A stretch of DNA of 15,181 nucleotides from Sphingopyxis sp. (GTDB lineage: Bacteria; Pseudomonadota; Alphaproteobacteria; Sphingomonadales; Sphingomonadaceae). This document shows positions 5,866-13,961 of the stretch, piece by piece. How positions within the stretch are numbered: position 1 is the stretch's first letter; each line of letters starts with the position of its first letter. The notes under the pieces were generated by a model. The model saw only the letters and a list, made by a program, of their open reading frames with translations. It did not search any database and was not told where the DNA came from. The translations under genes and the position numbers were made by a program. The stretch covers positions 1 through 15,181 of the forward strand of contig JAHCKJ010000023.1 of assembly GCA_026125835.1 (NCBI GenBank), given 5' to 3'.

Positions 5866-8798
5866 CGCCCGCCCGCCGCCGGGGTCGCGGTCGCCGAACC
5901 CAGGGCCGACGCCTCGGCCAGCGTCATGCCCTTGGGCAGCACCGCCAGCGACCATTGACGCTGCGGGGTCAGATATTGCCGCGCCAACCGCTGGACATCG
6001 GCCGCAGTGACCGCCGATAAATCGTCCTGGATCGACAGCGCCGCGGCGGTCACGCGCGGATCGCGCGTTGCGCCTTCGAGAAGGAACATCCAATAGACAT
6101 TGCCGGTCGTGGCGCGCGCCACCTGTTCGCGGATCGGCACGGCGTTGCGTGTCAGTTCGTCTATACTCACGGGGGTCGCGACCAGATCGGCGGCGATGTC
6201 ACGCGCGATACCATAAAATCGGTCGATATCCTGCGGCGCCAGCAAGCTGCCGACGAGCAGATAGCCGCCGCCGTCGAACCCCGTCGGCCAGTGGCTGTTG
6301 ACCACCGGCCCATAGCTGGCGCCCTGTTCGGCGCGCAGGCGGTCGAACAGCCGGTCGTTGAAAATCGCCGCGAGCACCTCCAGCCCGCGCTGGTCGCGGG
6401 GACTGGCCAGCCCGCCGCCGGTCGGCCAGGCGGTCATCGCCGCCGCCTGCCCCTGCGCGCCGCGGTGATAGGCAACCATCGGCGTCGGGGTCGGTGTCGC
6501 AAAACCGACCCGCTGGCCGCCCGGCGGCGCCAGCGTCGGGCGCGGCGCGAGCGCGCCCACGGTTTCGGCGAGGATGCGGCGGTAATCGACCGATTCCAGA
6601 TCGCCGAACAGCTGCACCTCGATCGGCCCGCTCGCAAGGCGCGGTTCCCAGAAGGCGCGGAATGCCGCGGGAGTCAAAGCCTCGATCTGCGCCTTGTCGG
6701 GCGCCGACCAGCGCGCGTCATTGCCCGTCACCCAGCCGCGCAAATTGCGGTCGAGCACGGCATTCGGCGTCGCGTCGTTGAGGTCATAGCCGGTCAGAAA
6801 GCCGACGCGCAGCCGTTCGACGGGCGCGCTGTCCCAGCGCGGCATCGCCAGCTTGCCGGTGATGAGCCGCATCTGGTCGGCAAGATCGGCGGGCTTGCTT
6901 TCCGCCGCCAGTTCAAACGCGTCGTCGTCGATCGAGAAATTGAGCTGGATCTGGCGGCCGTTGGTCAGCTGGTCGATCGCATTCTGCCCCCAAGGTCCGA
7001 TGCCGCTGGCCACGAGAGCATAGTCGCCGGTCCACAGCAGATTGGGTGCGTCGGCGGCGACACTGCGGTTGCCGGTGCCGAAACGTACATTGACGCGCAC
7101 CTTGCCCGGTTCGATCTTGTTGTTCGACACCAGCGCGGTCGCGCCATTGGCAAATTCGATCCGTTCGGCGCGCAGACCGGGGAGCGGGCTGGCCGATACA
7201 ATCGACCCCGGCGTGCCGAACGCCGGCAGTTGGTTGAAATCGGCCTGCACCGCCGCGAGCCGGTCGTCACGTGCGGTGACCGGCGCGTTCAGCGCCGCCA
7301 GCACCGCGGCATTGCCCCCCGCCGGCGCCGGCGTCGTCAAGGCCACGCGGGTCACCGGGGCCGAGAAAATCGCCCGGCTGATGTCCAGCATCGCCTTGGG
7401 CGTCGCCGCCGTCCGGATCGCGCGGAACATATCGACCTGACCCTGCGGGCTGGTCACAACCTCGTGAATGTCCACCGCACGCACCAGATCGTCGGCAAGC
7501 CGCGCCCCCGGCTCGTTGCGGGCATTTTCCAGCTCCTTGCGCAGGAACGCTTCGATCTCGTTCGCCTCGCGGTCGATGTCGGCCTGCGACGGCGGCGTGG
7601 TCGTCGCATCGGCGATCACCCCGCGCACGTCGGCCAGTGCGGCTTGCCAGTCGCTCAAGGGAATGATCGACGCCATCGTCACGTCGGCGCTGCGGCTGAC
7701 ATATTGTTGTTCGACGGTCGCGACCAGATAGCTGCCGCCGCTGCGCGCGCGGTTTTCCAGCCGCCGGTTGACGAGCGCCTGGGCAATATATTCGAGATAA
7801 AGGCGGCGGGTATTGGCCACCGTGTCGATGCGTTTTTGCCACGGGCGCACCATCGCCAGCGTCAACGCCAGCGGCTGGTTGGGCTCGACGATCTCCAGCG
7901 CCGCAGGCGCTTTCGGATCGGGCGTGCCGAAGTCGGGCGCGGGCGGCGGCGGGCCGTCGGCGCGCCAGTCGCCATAATGTTTGGCGACCAGTCCCGCGAG
8001 TTCGGCAGGGTCCGCGTCGCCGACAATCACCACGACCGCCCGTTCGGGACGATACCAGCGTTTGTGAAACGCCGCGACCGAGCTTGCGCTGGCCTTGCCC
8101 AGCGAGGCGATCGTCCCGATCGGCGAACGGTCCCCCAGCAGCTGCCCTGCAAACAGGTGCGCGTTGGTGGCGTCGGCGATCCTTTTCTGTGGACCGTCCG
8201 ATTCGCGCAGTTCGGACATCACGACCCCGCGTTCGGCCGCCACCGCAAGTTCGGATATCCGCGGCTCGCGAATCATCCCCGCCAGCAATTTCATGCTTTC
8301 GTCGAGGTTCGCGGGCGTGATGCTGGGCAGATCGAGCTGGTACACGGTCTGCGTCGGGGTCGTCTGCGCGTTCGAGTCGCTGCCAAAGGTCACGCCGAAC
8401 CGCTGCCAGATCCGCTTGGCCTCGCCATCGGGGATATGTTCGGATCCGCGAAAGGTCAGATGTTCGAGGAGATGCGCATAGCCGCGTTCGCTTTCTGTCT
8501 CGAACATCGATCCGACGTCCATGCGCACGCGGATCGACACCTGTCCGGGCGGCACTCCATTGTTGCGGACCGCATAGCGCACGCCGTTGGGAAGCACGCC
8601 GAACTGCCACGCGGTGTCGCGCGGAATGTCGCTGCCGGCATAGAGCCAGTCGCTGGCGGTCGTTTGCTGCGCCGGGACGGCGGGCGCGGGCGCGCGCTGT
8701 GCATGGACTGCGGGCGGTGCCAGCAACAGCAAGGCAGCGGCGGCCAGCAGCAGCGGGCGGGCGGGAAACAGCGGCGAACGCGGGGAGAATTTGGCCAT
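5862..8798 (-). CDS. Secreted M16 (insulinase/pitrilysin) family zinc metallopeptidase
   Basis: A 978-residue peptidase with an N-terminal signal peptide: basic start, hydrophobic stretch about 16-30, likely cleavage after VHA at 33. It should therefore act in the periplasm or be attached outside. The inverted zinc motif HxxEH is present as HLLEH (H109, E112, H113), and the third ligand is E189, exactly 76 residues later as the family requires. The length fits the four-domain, single-chain M16 proteins such as E. coli PqqL, not the half-size mitochondrial-processing type. The C-terminal half lacks a zinc site, as is normal, and keeps the RLRAEQGASYG element seen in M16 C-terminal domains. AAGG lies eight bases before the ATG. 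The peptide substrate is unknown. It is convergent with the antiporter, sharing TTAA at the stops, and divergent from the amidase gene. Confidence 0.93.
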   Translation of the reverse strand: MAKFSPRSPLFPARPLLLAAAALLLLAPPAVHAQRAPAPAVPAQQTTASDWLYAGSDIPRDTAWQFGVLPNGVRYAVRNNGVPPGQVSIRVRMDVGSMFETESERGYAHLLEHLTFRGSEHIPDGEAKRIWQRFGVTFGSDSNAQTTPTQTVYQLDLPSITPANLDESMKLLAGMIREPRISELAVAAERGVVMSELRESDGPQKRIADATNAHLFAGQLLGDRSPIGTIASLGKASASSVAAFHKRWYRPERAVVVIVGDADPAELAGLVAKHYGDWRADGPPPPAPDFGTPDPKAPAALEIVEPNQPLALTLAMVRPWQKRIDTVANTRRLYLEYIAQALVNRRLENRARSGGSYLVATVEQQYVSRSADVTMASIIPLSDWQAALADVRGVIADATTTPPSQADIDREANEIEAFLRKELENARNEPGARLADDLVRAVDIHEVVTSPQGQVDMFRAIRTAATPKAMLDISRAIFSAPVTRVALTTPAPAGGNAAVLAALNAPVTARDDRLAAVQADFNQLPAFGTPGSIVSASPLPGLRAERIEFANGATALVSNNKIEPGKVRVNVRFGTGNRSVAADAPNLLWTGDYALVASGIGPWGQNAIDQLTNGRQIQLNFSIDDDAFELAAESKPADLADQMRLITGKLAMPRWDSAPVERLRVGFLTGYDLNDATPNAVLDRNLRGWVTGNDARWSAPDKAQIEALTPAAFRAFWEPRLASGPIEVQLFGDLESVDYRRILAETVGALAPRPTLAPPGGQRVGFATPTPTPMVAYHRGAQGQAAAMTAWPTGGGLASPRDQRGLEVLAAIFNDRLFDRLRAEQGASYGPVVNSHWPTGFDGGGYLLVGSLLAPQDIDRFYGIARDIAADLVATPVSIDELTRNAVPIREQVARATTGNVYWMFLLEGATRDPRVTAAALSIQDDLSAVTAADVQRLARQYLTPQRQWSLAVLPKGMTLAEASALGSATATPAAGGR

Positions 8799-8885
8799 CG
8801 GGCAACCTTATCGCGTGCGAAGCTTGCTGGCCACTGAACTATCGCGGCGCTTGTCCCGAAAAGCTGCCCGGACTAGCGATGGGTC

Positions 8886-9734
8886 ATGAGCACACCGCCG
8901 CCCGTTGCCGCGCTGGTCCAGATGACCAGCGACATCGACCCCGATCGCAATCTGGAGACGATCGACCGCGCCTTGGCCGAGGCGGCGGCGAGCGGCGCCA
9001 GCATGGCCTTTCTGCCCGAAATGTCGCTGTTACTCGATCGCGACCGCGCGCGCTCGGCGGCGCATATCGTGCGCGAAGCCGAAAGCCCCTGGCCAGCCCG
9101 GCTGCAAGCCATGGCCCGGAAACACGCGATCTGGCTGCATTCGGGTTCGATGCCGCTGCTCGGCGACGATGGCAGCCGAAGGCTCAACCGCAGTCATGTT
9201 GTCGCTGCCGACGGCAGCATCCGGGCGCGGTATGACAAGATTCACATGTTCGACGTCACCCTTCCGTCAGGCGAAAACTGGACCGAGTCGGCGGCCTATG
9301 CCGGCGGTGACGCGCCGGTGACGGTGGACACGCCGCTGGGGCGCCTGGGTCTCAGCATCTGTTACGATGTGCGTTTTCCGGAACTTTACCGCGCACTGGT
9401 CGACGATGGCGCCACGATCCTTGCTATTCCGGCCGCCTTCACCGTCCCGACAGGTGAAGCGCATTGGCACGTCTTGATGCGGGCACGGGCGATCGAAACA
9501 GCCTGTTTCGTGTTGGCGGCGGCGCAATCGGGCGCCCATGCCGACGGCCGCGCGACCTATGGCCACAGCATCGCGGTCGATCCCTGGGGCGCCGTGCTGG
9601 CCGACGCGGGGCCCGCAAATGACGGTGCGGACTATCGGCTGATATACGCGGCCGTCGATCCTGGTGCCGTCGCGCGGGCGCGGCACGCTATCCCGCTTTC
9701 GCGATCACGCGGGAACCGGGCGATCGAACTTTAG
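8886..9734 (+). CDS. Carbon-nitrogen hydrolase (nitrilase superfamily, Nit1/Nit2-like amidase)
   Basis: A 282-residue cytosolic amidase. The catalytic Glu-Lys-Cys triad is visible as FLPE (E45), RYDKIH (K118) and SICYDVRFPE (C159). The GEAHWHVLMRARAIET block (190-205) is the Nit-branch signature. That branch includes deaminated-glutathione amidase and omega-amidase, so repair of deaminated glutathione is the most likely role; the exact substrate cannot be read from the sequence. The ribosome binding site is not obvious, and the ATG at 8886 is chosen because family homology begins at once (VAALVQMTS). It is divergent from the M16 peptidase with an 87-base gap, and it is followed by a bidirectional terminator. 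Confidence 0.9.
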   Translation: MSTPPPVAALVQMTSDIDPDRNLETIDRALAEAAASGASMAFLPEMSLLLDRDRARSAAHIVREAESPWPARLQAMARKHAIWLHSGSMPLLGDDGSRRLNRSHVVAADGSIRARYDKIHMFDVTLPSGENWTESAAYAGGDAPVTVDTPLGRLGLSICYDVRFPELYRALVDDGATILAIPAAFTVPTGEAHWHVLMRARAIETACFVLAAAQSGAHADGRATYGHSIAVDPWGAVLADAGPANDGADYRLIYAAVDPGAVARARHAIPLSRSRGNRAIEL

Positions 9735-9842
9735 GAAAGGCTTTCGCAGCGATAGGACGCAGCAAAGCGGCACCTTCCCTGCTGCCTGCACCGTCGCTTG
9801 GCGATCTCCCACTCGGCGGGTCGCGCCATTCGACAGACGCGC
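9735..9842. other. Intergenic stretch, nothing recognised
   Basis: The roughly 108 bases between the amidase stop and the terminator hold only a tiny dyad (GAAAGGCTTTC, 9735-9745). I compared the stretch by eye with SRP RNA and saw no convincing match. Confidence 0.3.
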
Positions 9843-9873
9843 AAAAGGCTCCGGGGCGAACCCGGAGCCTTTT
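9843..9873. terminator. Bidirectional rho-independent terminator
   Basis: A nine-pair stem GGCTCCGGG / CCCGGAGCC with a five-base loop (GCGAA) is flanked by AAAA on one side and TTTT on the other. It can therefore end transcripts from both directions. It lies 25-55 bases beyond the stop of the minus-strand small protein gene, at ideal distance, and about 110 bases after the amidase stop. Confidence 0.88.
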
Positions 9874-9897
9874 GGTAACTTTAGCGATCAGCCGAAA

Positions 9898-10122
9898 TTA
9901 CGGGCTGGTCGGCGAGTCGTCGTTGTTGTCCGACGCAATGATGATACCGCCGATGATGGCAGCAAGCGCGATGATCGCGATGATCCAGCTGCTGCCTTCG
10001 AGCTCGCTCTGGCCTTCGACGGCCGAAGCGGCACGGGCTGCGGGAGCGGCCGATGCGGCAACCGGGGCTGCGATCATCGAGGTCGCTGCGAGGGAGATCG
10101 CAGCCTTCTTAAGCAGGTTCAT
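9898..10122 (-). CDS. Conserved-looking small exported/membrane protein (74 aa)
   Basis: No named family is recognised. The N-terminus MNLLKKAAISLAATSMIAAPVAASAAP is a clear Sec signal, with likely cleavage after ASA at about residue 25. A short Ala/Glu linker follows, then a second hydrophobic segment (about 46-63, WIIAIIALAAIIGGIIIA), and a short acidic tail SDNNDDSPTSP. This gives a small envelope protein with one C-terminal anchor. The start is supported by GGAG six bases before the ATG (GGAGAATAAG on the minus strand). It has its own strong terminator and about 170 bases of upstream space, so it is a stand-alone transcript. Proteins of this pattern are, to my recollection, common in Sphingomonadales. 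The function is unknown. Confidence 0.85.
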   Translation of the reverse strand: MNLLKKAAISLAATSMIAAPVAASAAPAARAASAVEGQSELEGSSWIIAIIALAAIIGGIIIASDNNDDSPTSP

Positions 10123-10280
10123 CTTATTCTCCGTCCACTGGAATAGTCTTGTCGAATCACACCCAAGGCTGGCCTTCGGTCTGCTTCTGCTCGGCCTTCT
10201 TAGGCACAGCGTTCAGCAATTGCAACGACGATTTGCCCTAGCCGGGCAATTCTTACCAAATTGCTAAATCAGGAGAAAAT

Positions 10281-10303
10281 CGCGGCCAGTGACCCTAGCC
10301 GCG
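10281..10303 (-). terminator. Possible weak terminator of the NUDIX gene
   Basis: On the minus strand CGCGGC and GCCGCG form a six-pair stem with an 11-base loop that contains the NUDIX stop codon, followed by ATTTT. The short T-run and large loop make this a weak candidate. Confidence 0.35.
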
Positions 10304-11092
10304 CCGTACCCGGTCGAAGGGTTCGCTGGTGACCGGATAGCCGAGATGATCGGGGATGCAGAGGAAGGACCGGCCCTCGCGCTCCTCGATCCAGGGCGTC
10401 ACCAGTTCGACCGGAAACTGACAGGAATGCGCCGAAAACTGCGCAAAATCGGGGGCATGGGCCAGGCGTTCGAGATTGCGACGGGTAGGAAAGATCACCG
10501 ACACCTCGCCCGCGTCCGCCATCGCGAGTGTCCGATGCGCACTCGCCCAAAAGATATGGCTGTGTTCGGCCTCTTCGACCGTCAGTTCATGCCCGTGGGG
10601 CGGCGCCGCCACGGCATAGAAGCGCGTATCGAATGTCCGCGCCTCTTTGAAGTTCGGGCACCAGCGGGCGAAAGGAACGAACGAATCCAATGCGATTCGG
10701 TCGCCGCGCGATGCCAGTATGTCCGACAGCAGCGTTCCCGACAGCAAGGCCCGCCGCACATCCTCAAGATCGCGATCGCCCAGGGCGGGCCAGCCGACCG
10801 CAAGCCCCGTTTCCTCGAGCGTCTCGCGCAAGGCCGCGACGCGGGCGGCGCCGTCGGCCGGGTCGACATCGGGCGCATGTTGCCGCGCAACGACATAATC
10901 GTCGGGATCGACGCGGCCGCCGGGAAAGACGACCGCCCCGGCGGCAAACGCCATATTGGTTGACCGCTTGACCATCAGAATTTCGTCGGGGCCGCCGTCC
11001 GGAGCCGGACGCATGATGACCAGCGTCGCCGCGGGAATGGCGCCTTCGGGCAGGATATCGTTGGCCGCCGACGAGCTTGCAGTGTCGTTCAT
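10295..11092 (-). CDS. NUDIX hydrolase with extended Nudix box (NUDT19/RP2-like)
   Basis: A 265-residue hydrolase of nucleoside-diphosphate-linked compounds. The catalytic helix is clear as RETLEETGL (R89, E90, E93, E94, G96), and the upstream glycines lie in FPGGRVDPDD (56-65). The distance between these parts is about 16 residues longer than in the canonical G-x5-E-x7-RE box. Such an insertion is known in the NUDT19/RP2-like branch, where the mammalian member splits coenzyme A. Substrate assignment here remains open. A long C-terminal region (about 115-265) includes the PFARWCPNFKEARTFDTRFY segment typical of that branch. The start is uncertain: ATG 11092 has no clear ribosome binding site, and an in-frame ATG at 11128 would add 12 residues. 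It is divergent from the DUF4126-type gene. Confidence 0.88.
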   Translation of the reverse strand: MNDTASSSAANDILPEGAIPAATLVIMRPAPDGGPDEILMVKRSTNMAFAAGAVVFPGGRVDPDDYVVARQHAPDVDPADGAARVAALRETLEETGLAVGWPALGDRDLEDVRRALLSGTLLSDILASRGDRIALDSFVPFARWCPNFKEARTFDTRFYAVAAPPHGHELTVEEAEHSHIFWASAHRTLAMADAGEVSVIFPTRRNLERLAHAPDFAQFSAHSCQFPVELVTPWIEEREGRSFLCIPDHLGYPVTSEPFDRVRRG

Positions 11093-11162
11093 GGGGCCAG
11101 CGATAACTGGACCCGCCGCCCTTGTCATCCCGCCATTGCGGCCCCGATCTTGGAGGTGCAAG

Positions 11163-11828
11163 ATGGACGCAGGCAGGACGGGGAGCCGGAACATGGGCAT
11201 TGTCGAAATTCTGGGAGTTGCCGGCAGCCTGAGCCTGCTGGCCGGTTGGCGGCTCTATCTGACGATATTGGCCACGGGCACCGCGATGCACTTTGGCTGG
11301 CTGCCGCTGCCCGACCATCTGGCGGCGTTGCAGGTGCTCGCGAACCCGTGGGTGTTGGCGGTGGCTGCGGTCGGGACGGTCGCCGAATTTCTGGCCGACA
11401 AGGTCGCGTGGGTCGATTCGATCTGGGACATGGTTCACAGCGTCATCCGTCCGCTGGGCGGTGCGCTGCTCGCGCTGGCGCTGGTCGATGCGTCGGATCC
11501 GACCTGGCAGGTGATCGCCTTTCTGCTCGGCGGCGGCGGGGCGCTGCTCAGCCACGGCGCCAAGGCGACGACGCGGGCGGTCGTCAACGCCAGTCCCGAG
11601 CCGTTCAGCAACGCGGTGGTATCGACGGGCGAGGATGTGGCGACCGGCGGCCTGCTGGCGCTCGTGATCGCCTTTCCGGCGCTCGCGATCGTCATTGCGA
11701 TCCTGCTGGCGATCGCGGCGGTTGTCGTCATCATTGCGCTGCGGCGCTTGCTCCGCAACATCAAGGCGGGGCTGAAGCGAGCGCTGGGCGACGAGCCGCC
11801 GCAGGGCGATGTGGTTCCGCCGACTTAA
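11163..11828 (+). CDS. DUF4126-type multi-pass membrane protein
   Basis: An integral membrane protein of about 211-221 residues with four to six hydrophobic segments. It opens with [25 protein letters not shown], followed by [15 protein letters not shown] and [22 protein letters not shown], then [20 protein letters not shown]. This pattern I associate with the DUF4126 family, whose role is unknown. The last segment ([28 protein letters not shown]) is followed by a basic, then acidic/Pro tail. Two in-frame starts are equally well equipped: ATG 11163 behind GGAGGT with five-base spacing, and ATG 11193 behind GGGAG with seven-base spacing. The family N-terminus fits the second, and I list the longer. 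Its TAA stop overlaps the stop of the convergent oxidoreductase gene. Confidence 0.85.
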   Translation: MDAGRTGSRNMGIVEILGVAGSLSLLAGWRLYLTILATGTAMHFGWLPLPDHLAALQVLANPWVLAVAAVGTVAEFLADKVAWVDSIWDMVHSVIRPLGGALLALALVDASDPTWQVIAFLLGGGGALLSHGAKATTRAVVNASPEPFSNAVVSTGEDVATGGLLALVIAFPALAIVIAILLAIAAVVVIIALRRLLRNIKAGLKRALGDEPPQGDVVPPT

Positions 11829-13054
11829 GCCGCGGCGGGAAGCAGCGATTTGAGCGGCGTGTCGGGGTCGGCGAGTTGCGCGGGGCTTGCCTCCAAACCC
11901 GCGGTGACGATCATCCGGCCCTGGACATAATCCTTTGTCGCGTTGACGCAGTCGATTGCGATCACCCTGCCCGCTTTCAGGTAAACGACCGAAAAGCTGC
12001 GCGTTGCCGGGTCGCCGCGCAGCACCGCGCGGTCGTAACCCGCCGACAGTCCTGCGGTCTGGAGCTTCAGGTCATATTGGTTCGACCAGAACCACGGGAT
12101 CGCGTGGTAGGGCGCCGCGTCGCCGCAAATCCCCTTGGCCACGACATTGGCCTGGTCGTTGGCATTCTGGACCGATTCGAGCCGGATCACGAGACCTTCG
12201 GCAAAATCATTCTCGTGCGCGGCGCAGTCGCCGATCGCGTAGATGTCGGGCAGGCTGGTCCGGCACAGCCGGTCGACCAGCACGCCGTTGCCACCCTCGG
12301 CCCCCGCCGCAACCAGTGGTTCAACCGCCGGGGCGATTCCGATGCCGACGATGACGAGGTCGGCGGGAACCACCTCGCCGTCCGCCAGCCTGACGCCGGT
12401 GACATGCGTGTCGCCCTCGATCGCCACCACCGAAACGCCGAGCCGCAGGTCGACCCCCTGCGCGCGATGCTCGTTTTCGTAAAAGCGCGACAGGTCGGTG
12501 CCGGCGACCCGCGCGAGCACCCGGTCCTGCGCCTCCAGCAGCACGACCGGCTTGCCCGCCTTGCGCAGCACCGCCGCCGCTTCGAGCCCGATATAGCCGC
12601 CGCCGATGACGACGATCTGGCGCGCGCTTTCGGACGCCGCCTTCATCGCGTCGGCATCGGCGCGTGTCCGCACGCCCTGCACGCCCGGCAGGTTGCCGCC
12701 GGGAACCGGCAGCATTCGCGGCGTCCCGCCGGTGGCCCAGACCAGCTTGCCATAGCCGATCGTCGCGCCATTGTCGGTCGTGACCGTGCGCGCCGCGGGA
12801 TCGACCGTCACGACGCGCTGGCCGAGCAGCATCGTTACCGCGCGCTCTTCCCAATATCGCGCCGGGCGGATCTGGATGCGCTCGAACGCCTTTTCGCCGG
12901 CGAAATATTCCTTCGACAAGGGGGGACGTTCGTACGGCAACTCGGGTTCATCGCCGACGATCGCGATGCTGCCCGCGAACTTTTGCGTCCGCAGCATGAT
13001 CGCGGTCTGCGCCCCGCCATGGCCTCCGCCGACAATCAATACGTCGAACCGCAT
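11825..13054 (-). CDS. FAD/NADH-dependent oxidoreductase, ferredoxin-reductase type (rhodocoxin/putidaredoxin reductase-like)
   Basis: A 409-residue flavoprotein of the class that passes electrons from NADH to a [2Fe-2S] ferredoxin, often for a cytochrome P450 or dioxygenase. The FAD-binding GGGHGG (9-14) follows the first strand. [11 protein letters not shown] (40-50) and the ATGG turn (107-110) are conserved. The NAD site is GGGYIG (151-156) with E174 at the end of the next strand, which favours NADH over NADPH. The second FAD motif is YAIGDCA (272-278). The C-terminal reductase domain begins near [16 protein letters not shown]. The start ATG 13054 has a GAGAGGA ribosome binding site. No ferredoxin, P450 or oxygenase lies within the window, so the electron acceptor must be encoded elsewhere. 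A TTGACG about 80 bases upstream could be a -35 element without a clear -10. Confidence 0.92.
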   Translation of the reverse strand: MRFDVLIVGGGHGGAQTAIMLRTQKFAGSIAIVGDEPELPYERPPLSKEYFAGEKAFERIQIRPARYWEERAVTMLLGQRVVTVDPAARTVTTDNGATIGYGKLVWATGGTPRMLPVPGGNLPGVQGVRTRADADAMKAASESARQIVVIGGGYIGLEAAAVLRKAGKPVVLLEAQDRVLARVAGTDLSRFYENEHRAQGVDLRLGVSVVAIEGDTHVTGVRLADGEVVPADLVIVGIGIAPAVEPLVAAGAEGGNGVLVDRLCRTSLPDIYAIGDCAAHENDFAEGLVIRLESVQNANDQANVVAKGICGDAAPYHAIPWFWSNQYDLKLQTAGLSAGYDRAVLRGDPATRSFSVVYLKAGRVIAIDCVNATKDYVQGRMIVTAGLEASPAQLADPDTPLKSLLPAAA

Positions 13055-13178
13055 CGCATCCTCTCCCGCGTTTCCTGCGCGTCCCCTTGCACGGCGTGAA
13101 CAGGGAGACAAGGCGATCCGCGCTGTGGCCGCGTCAAGACAAGATTGGCCAGACGGTCAGAGGAAAGCGGAGGGCGCC

Positions 13179-13961
13179 TCAGTCGCGACGCGCGAGCCGG
13201 GCGCGGATTGTCGCAGTATAGGTGCGGCCGACGCGCAATTCGGTGCCGTCGTTCAGCACCGCGATCAGCGAGTGGAACGGCCCTCCCTTCACGCGGCTGA
13301 CGGCGTCGATGCGGACCATCGTGCTGCGGTGGATCCGCAGAAACTGATGGGCGGGGAGCAACCGCTCAAGCGTTGCCAGATTTTCATTGTATAAATAGCT
13401 GTGCCCGTCGGCATGGACACGGACATAATCGCGTTCGGCCCCGATATGCGAAATGCTTTCGGGCTTGATGCGGACATATTCGCCGCCCGCACGAACCCAT
13501 AATTCGCCCAACTCATTGCGCGTTTCCGGCTCGGTCGCGCGCAAATTGGCGACGACCTCTTGCAATTCGCGGATGCGGTCGGCGCTTTGGCGTTGCTCGA
13601 CCGCCACGCGAGCGCGCTCCATCGCGGTGTGAAACCGCCCGGCCTCGATCGGTTTGGTCACATAATCGACTGCCTGCGCGTCAAAGGCGCGAAGCGCCTG
13701 GTCGCTGAACGCGGTGACAAACACGATCGCCGGGGCGGGATCGGGCAAATGGCGCAAAAGGTCAAAGCCGCTGCCGCCCGGCATCCGGATGTCGAGCAGG
13801 ATGATGTGACAGGCGGACTGCGCCAGCCATTCGGCCGCCTGCGCGACATTTCCCGCCTGTCCGACCTCCCCGACCCACGGCAGTTGCTGCGCCAGACGCA
13901 CTGCCCGACGCCGCGCCAGCGGCTCGTCGTCGACGACCAGAACTACGTAACCGGACAACAT
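13179..13961 (-). CDS. Response regulator, REC plus LytTR DNA-binding domain
   Basis: A 260-residue transcription regulator of the LytT/AlgR type. The receiver domain (about 5-120) shows the acidic pair D11/D12, phospho-acceptor D57 in ILLDIRMPGG, T83 in FVTAF and K103 in YVTKP, so all the phosphorylation residues are present. A helical linker (about 113-143) is followed by a LytTR domain (about 153-257) with VRAGGEYVRIKPESI, ERDYVRVHADG, LRIHRSTMVRIDAV and the closing GTELRVGRTY. LytTR domains bind direct repeats in promoter DNA. The start ATG lies inside the end of the kinase gene, a 19-base overlap, which implies translational coupling. The cognate kinase is the next gene upstream. Confidence 0.95.
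   Translation of the reverse strand: MLSGYVVLVVDDEPLARRRAVRLAQQLPWVGEVGQAGNVAQAAEWLAQSACHIILLDIRMPGGSGFDLLRHLPDPAPAIVFVTAFSDQALRAFDAQAVDYVTKPIEAGRFHTAMERARVAVEQRQSADRIRELQEVVANLRATEPETRNELGELWVRAGGEYVRIKPESISHIGAERDYVRVHADGHSYLYNENLATLERLLPAHQFLRIHRSTMVRIDAVSRVKGGPFHSLIAVLNDGTELRVGRTYTATIRARLARRD

Noticed and set aside
4579..6093. A 504-codon minus-strand frame antisense to the antiporter
   Set aside because: Low-complexity Arg/Asp/Gly composition, no motif and no ribosome binding site. The plus-strand antiporter is unmistakable.
6291..8837. An 848-codon open frame on the plus strand, antisense to the M16 peptidase
   Set aside because: The product is rich in Arg, Gly, His and Asp without domains. 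The minus-strand frame has a signal peptide, HxxEH and full family length. Long antisense frames are expected at this GC content.
9735..9842. Possible small structured RNA (SRP-like) between the amidase and the terminator
   Set aside because: The conserved SRP tetraloop and symmetric-loop bases are not found on either strand, and the terminator is better explained by the flanking protein genes.
11150..13099. A 649-codon plus-strand frame across the DUF4126-type gene and the oxidoreductase
   Set aside because: It crosses two well-supported genes in the wrong frames and has no coherent domain.
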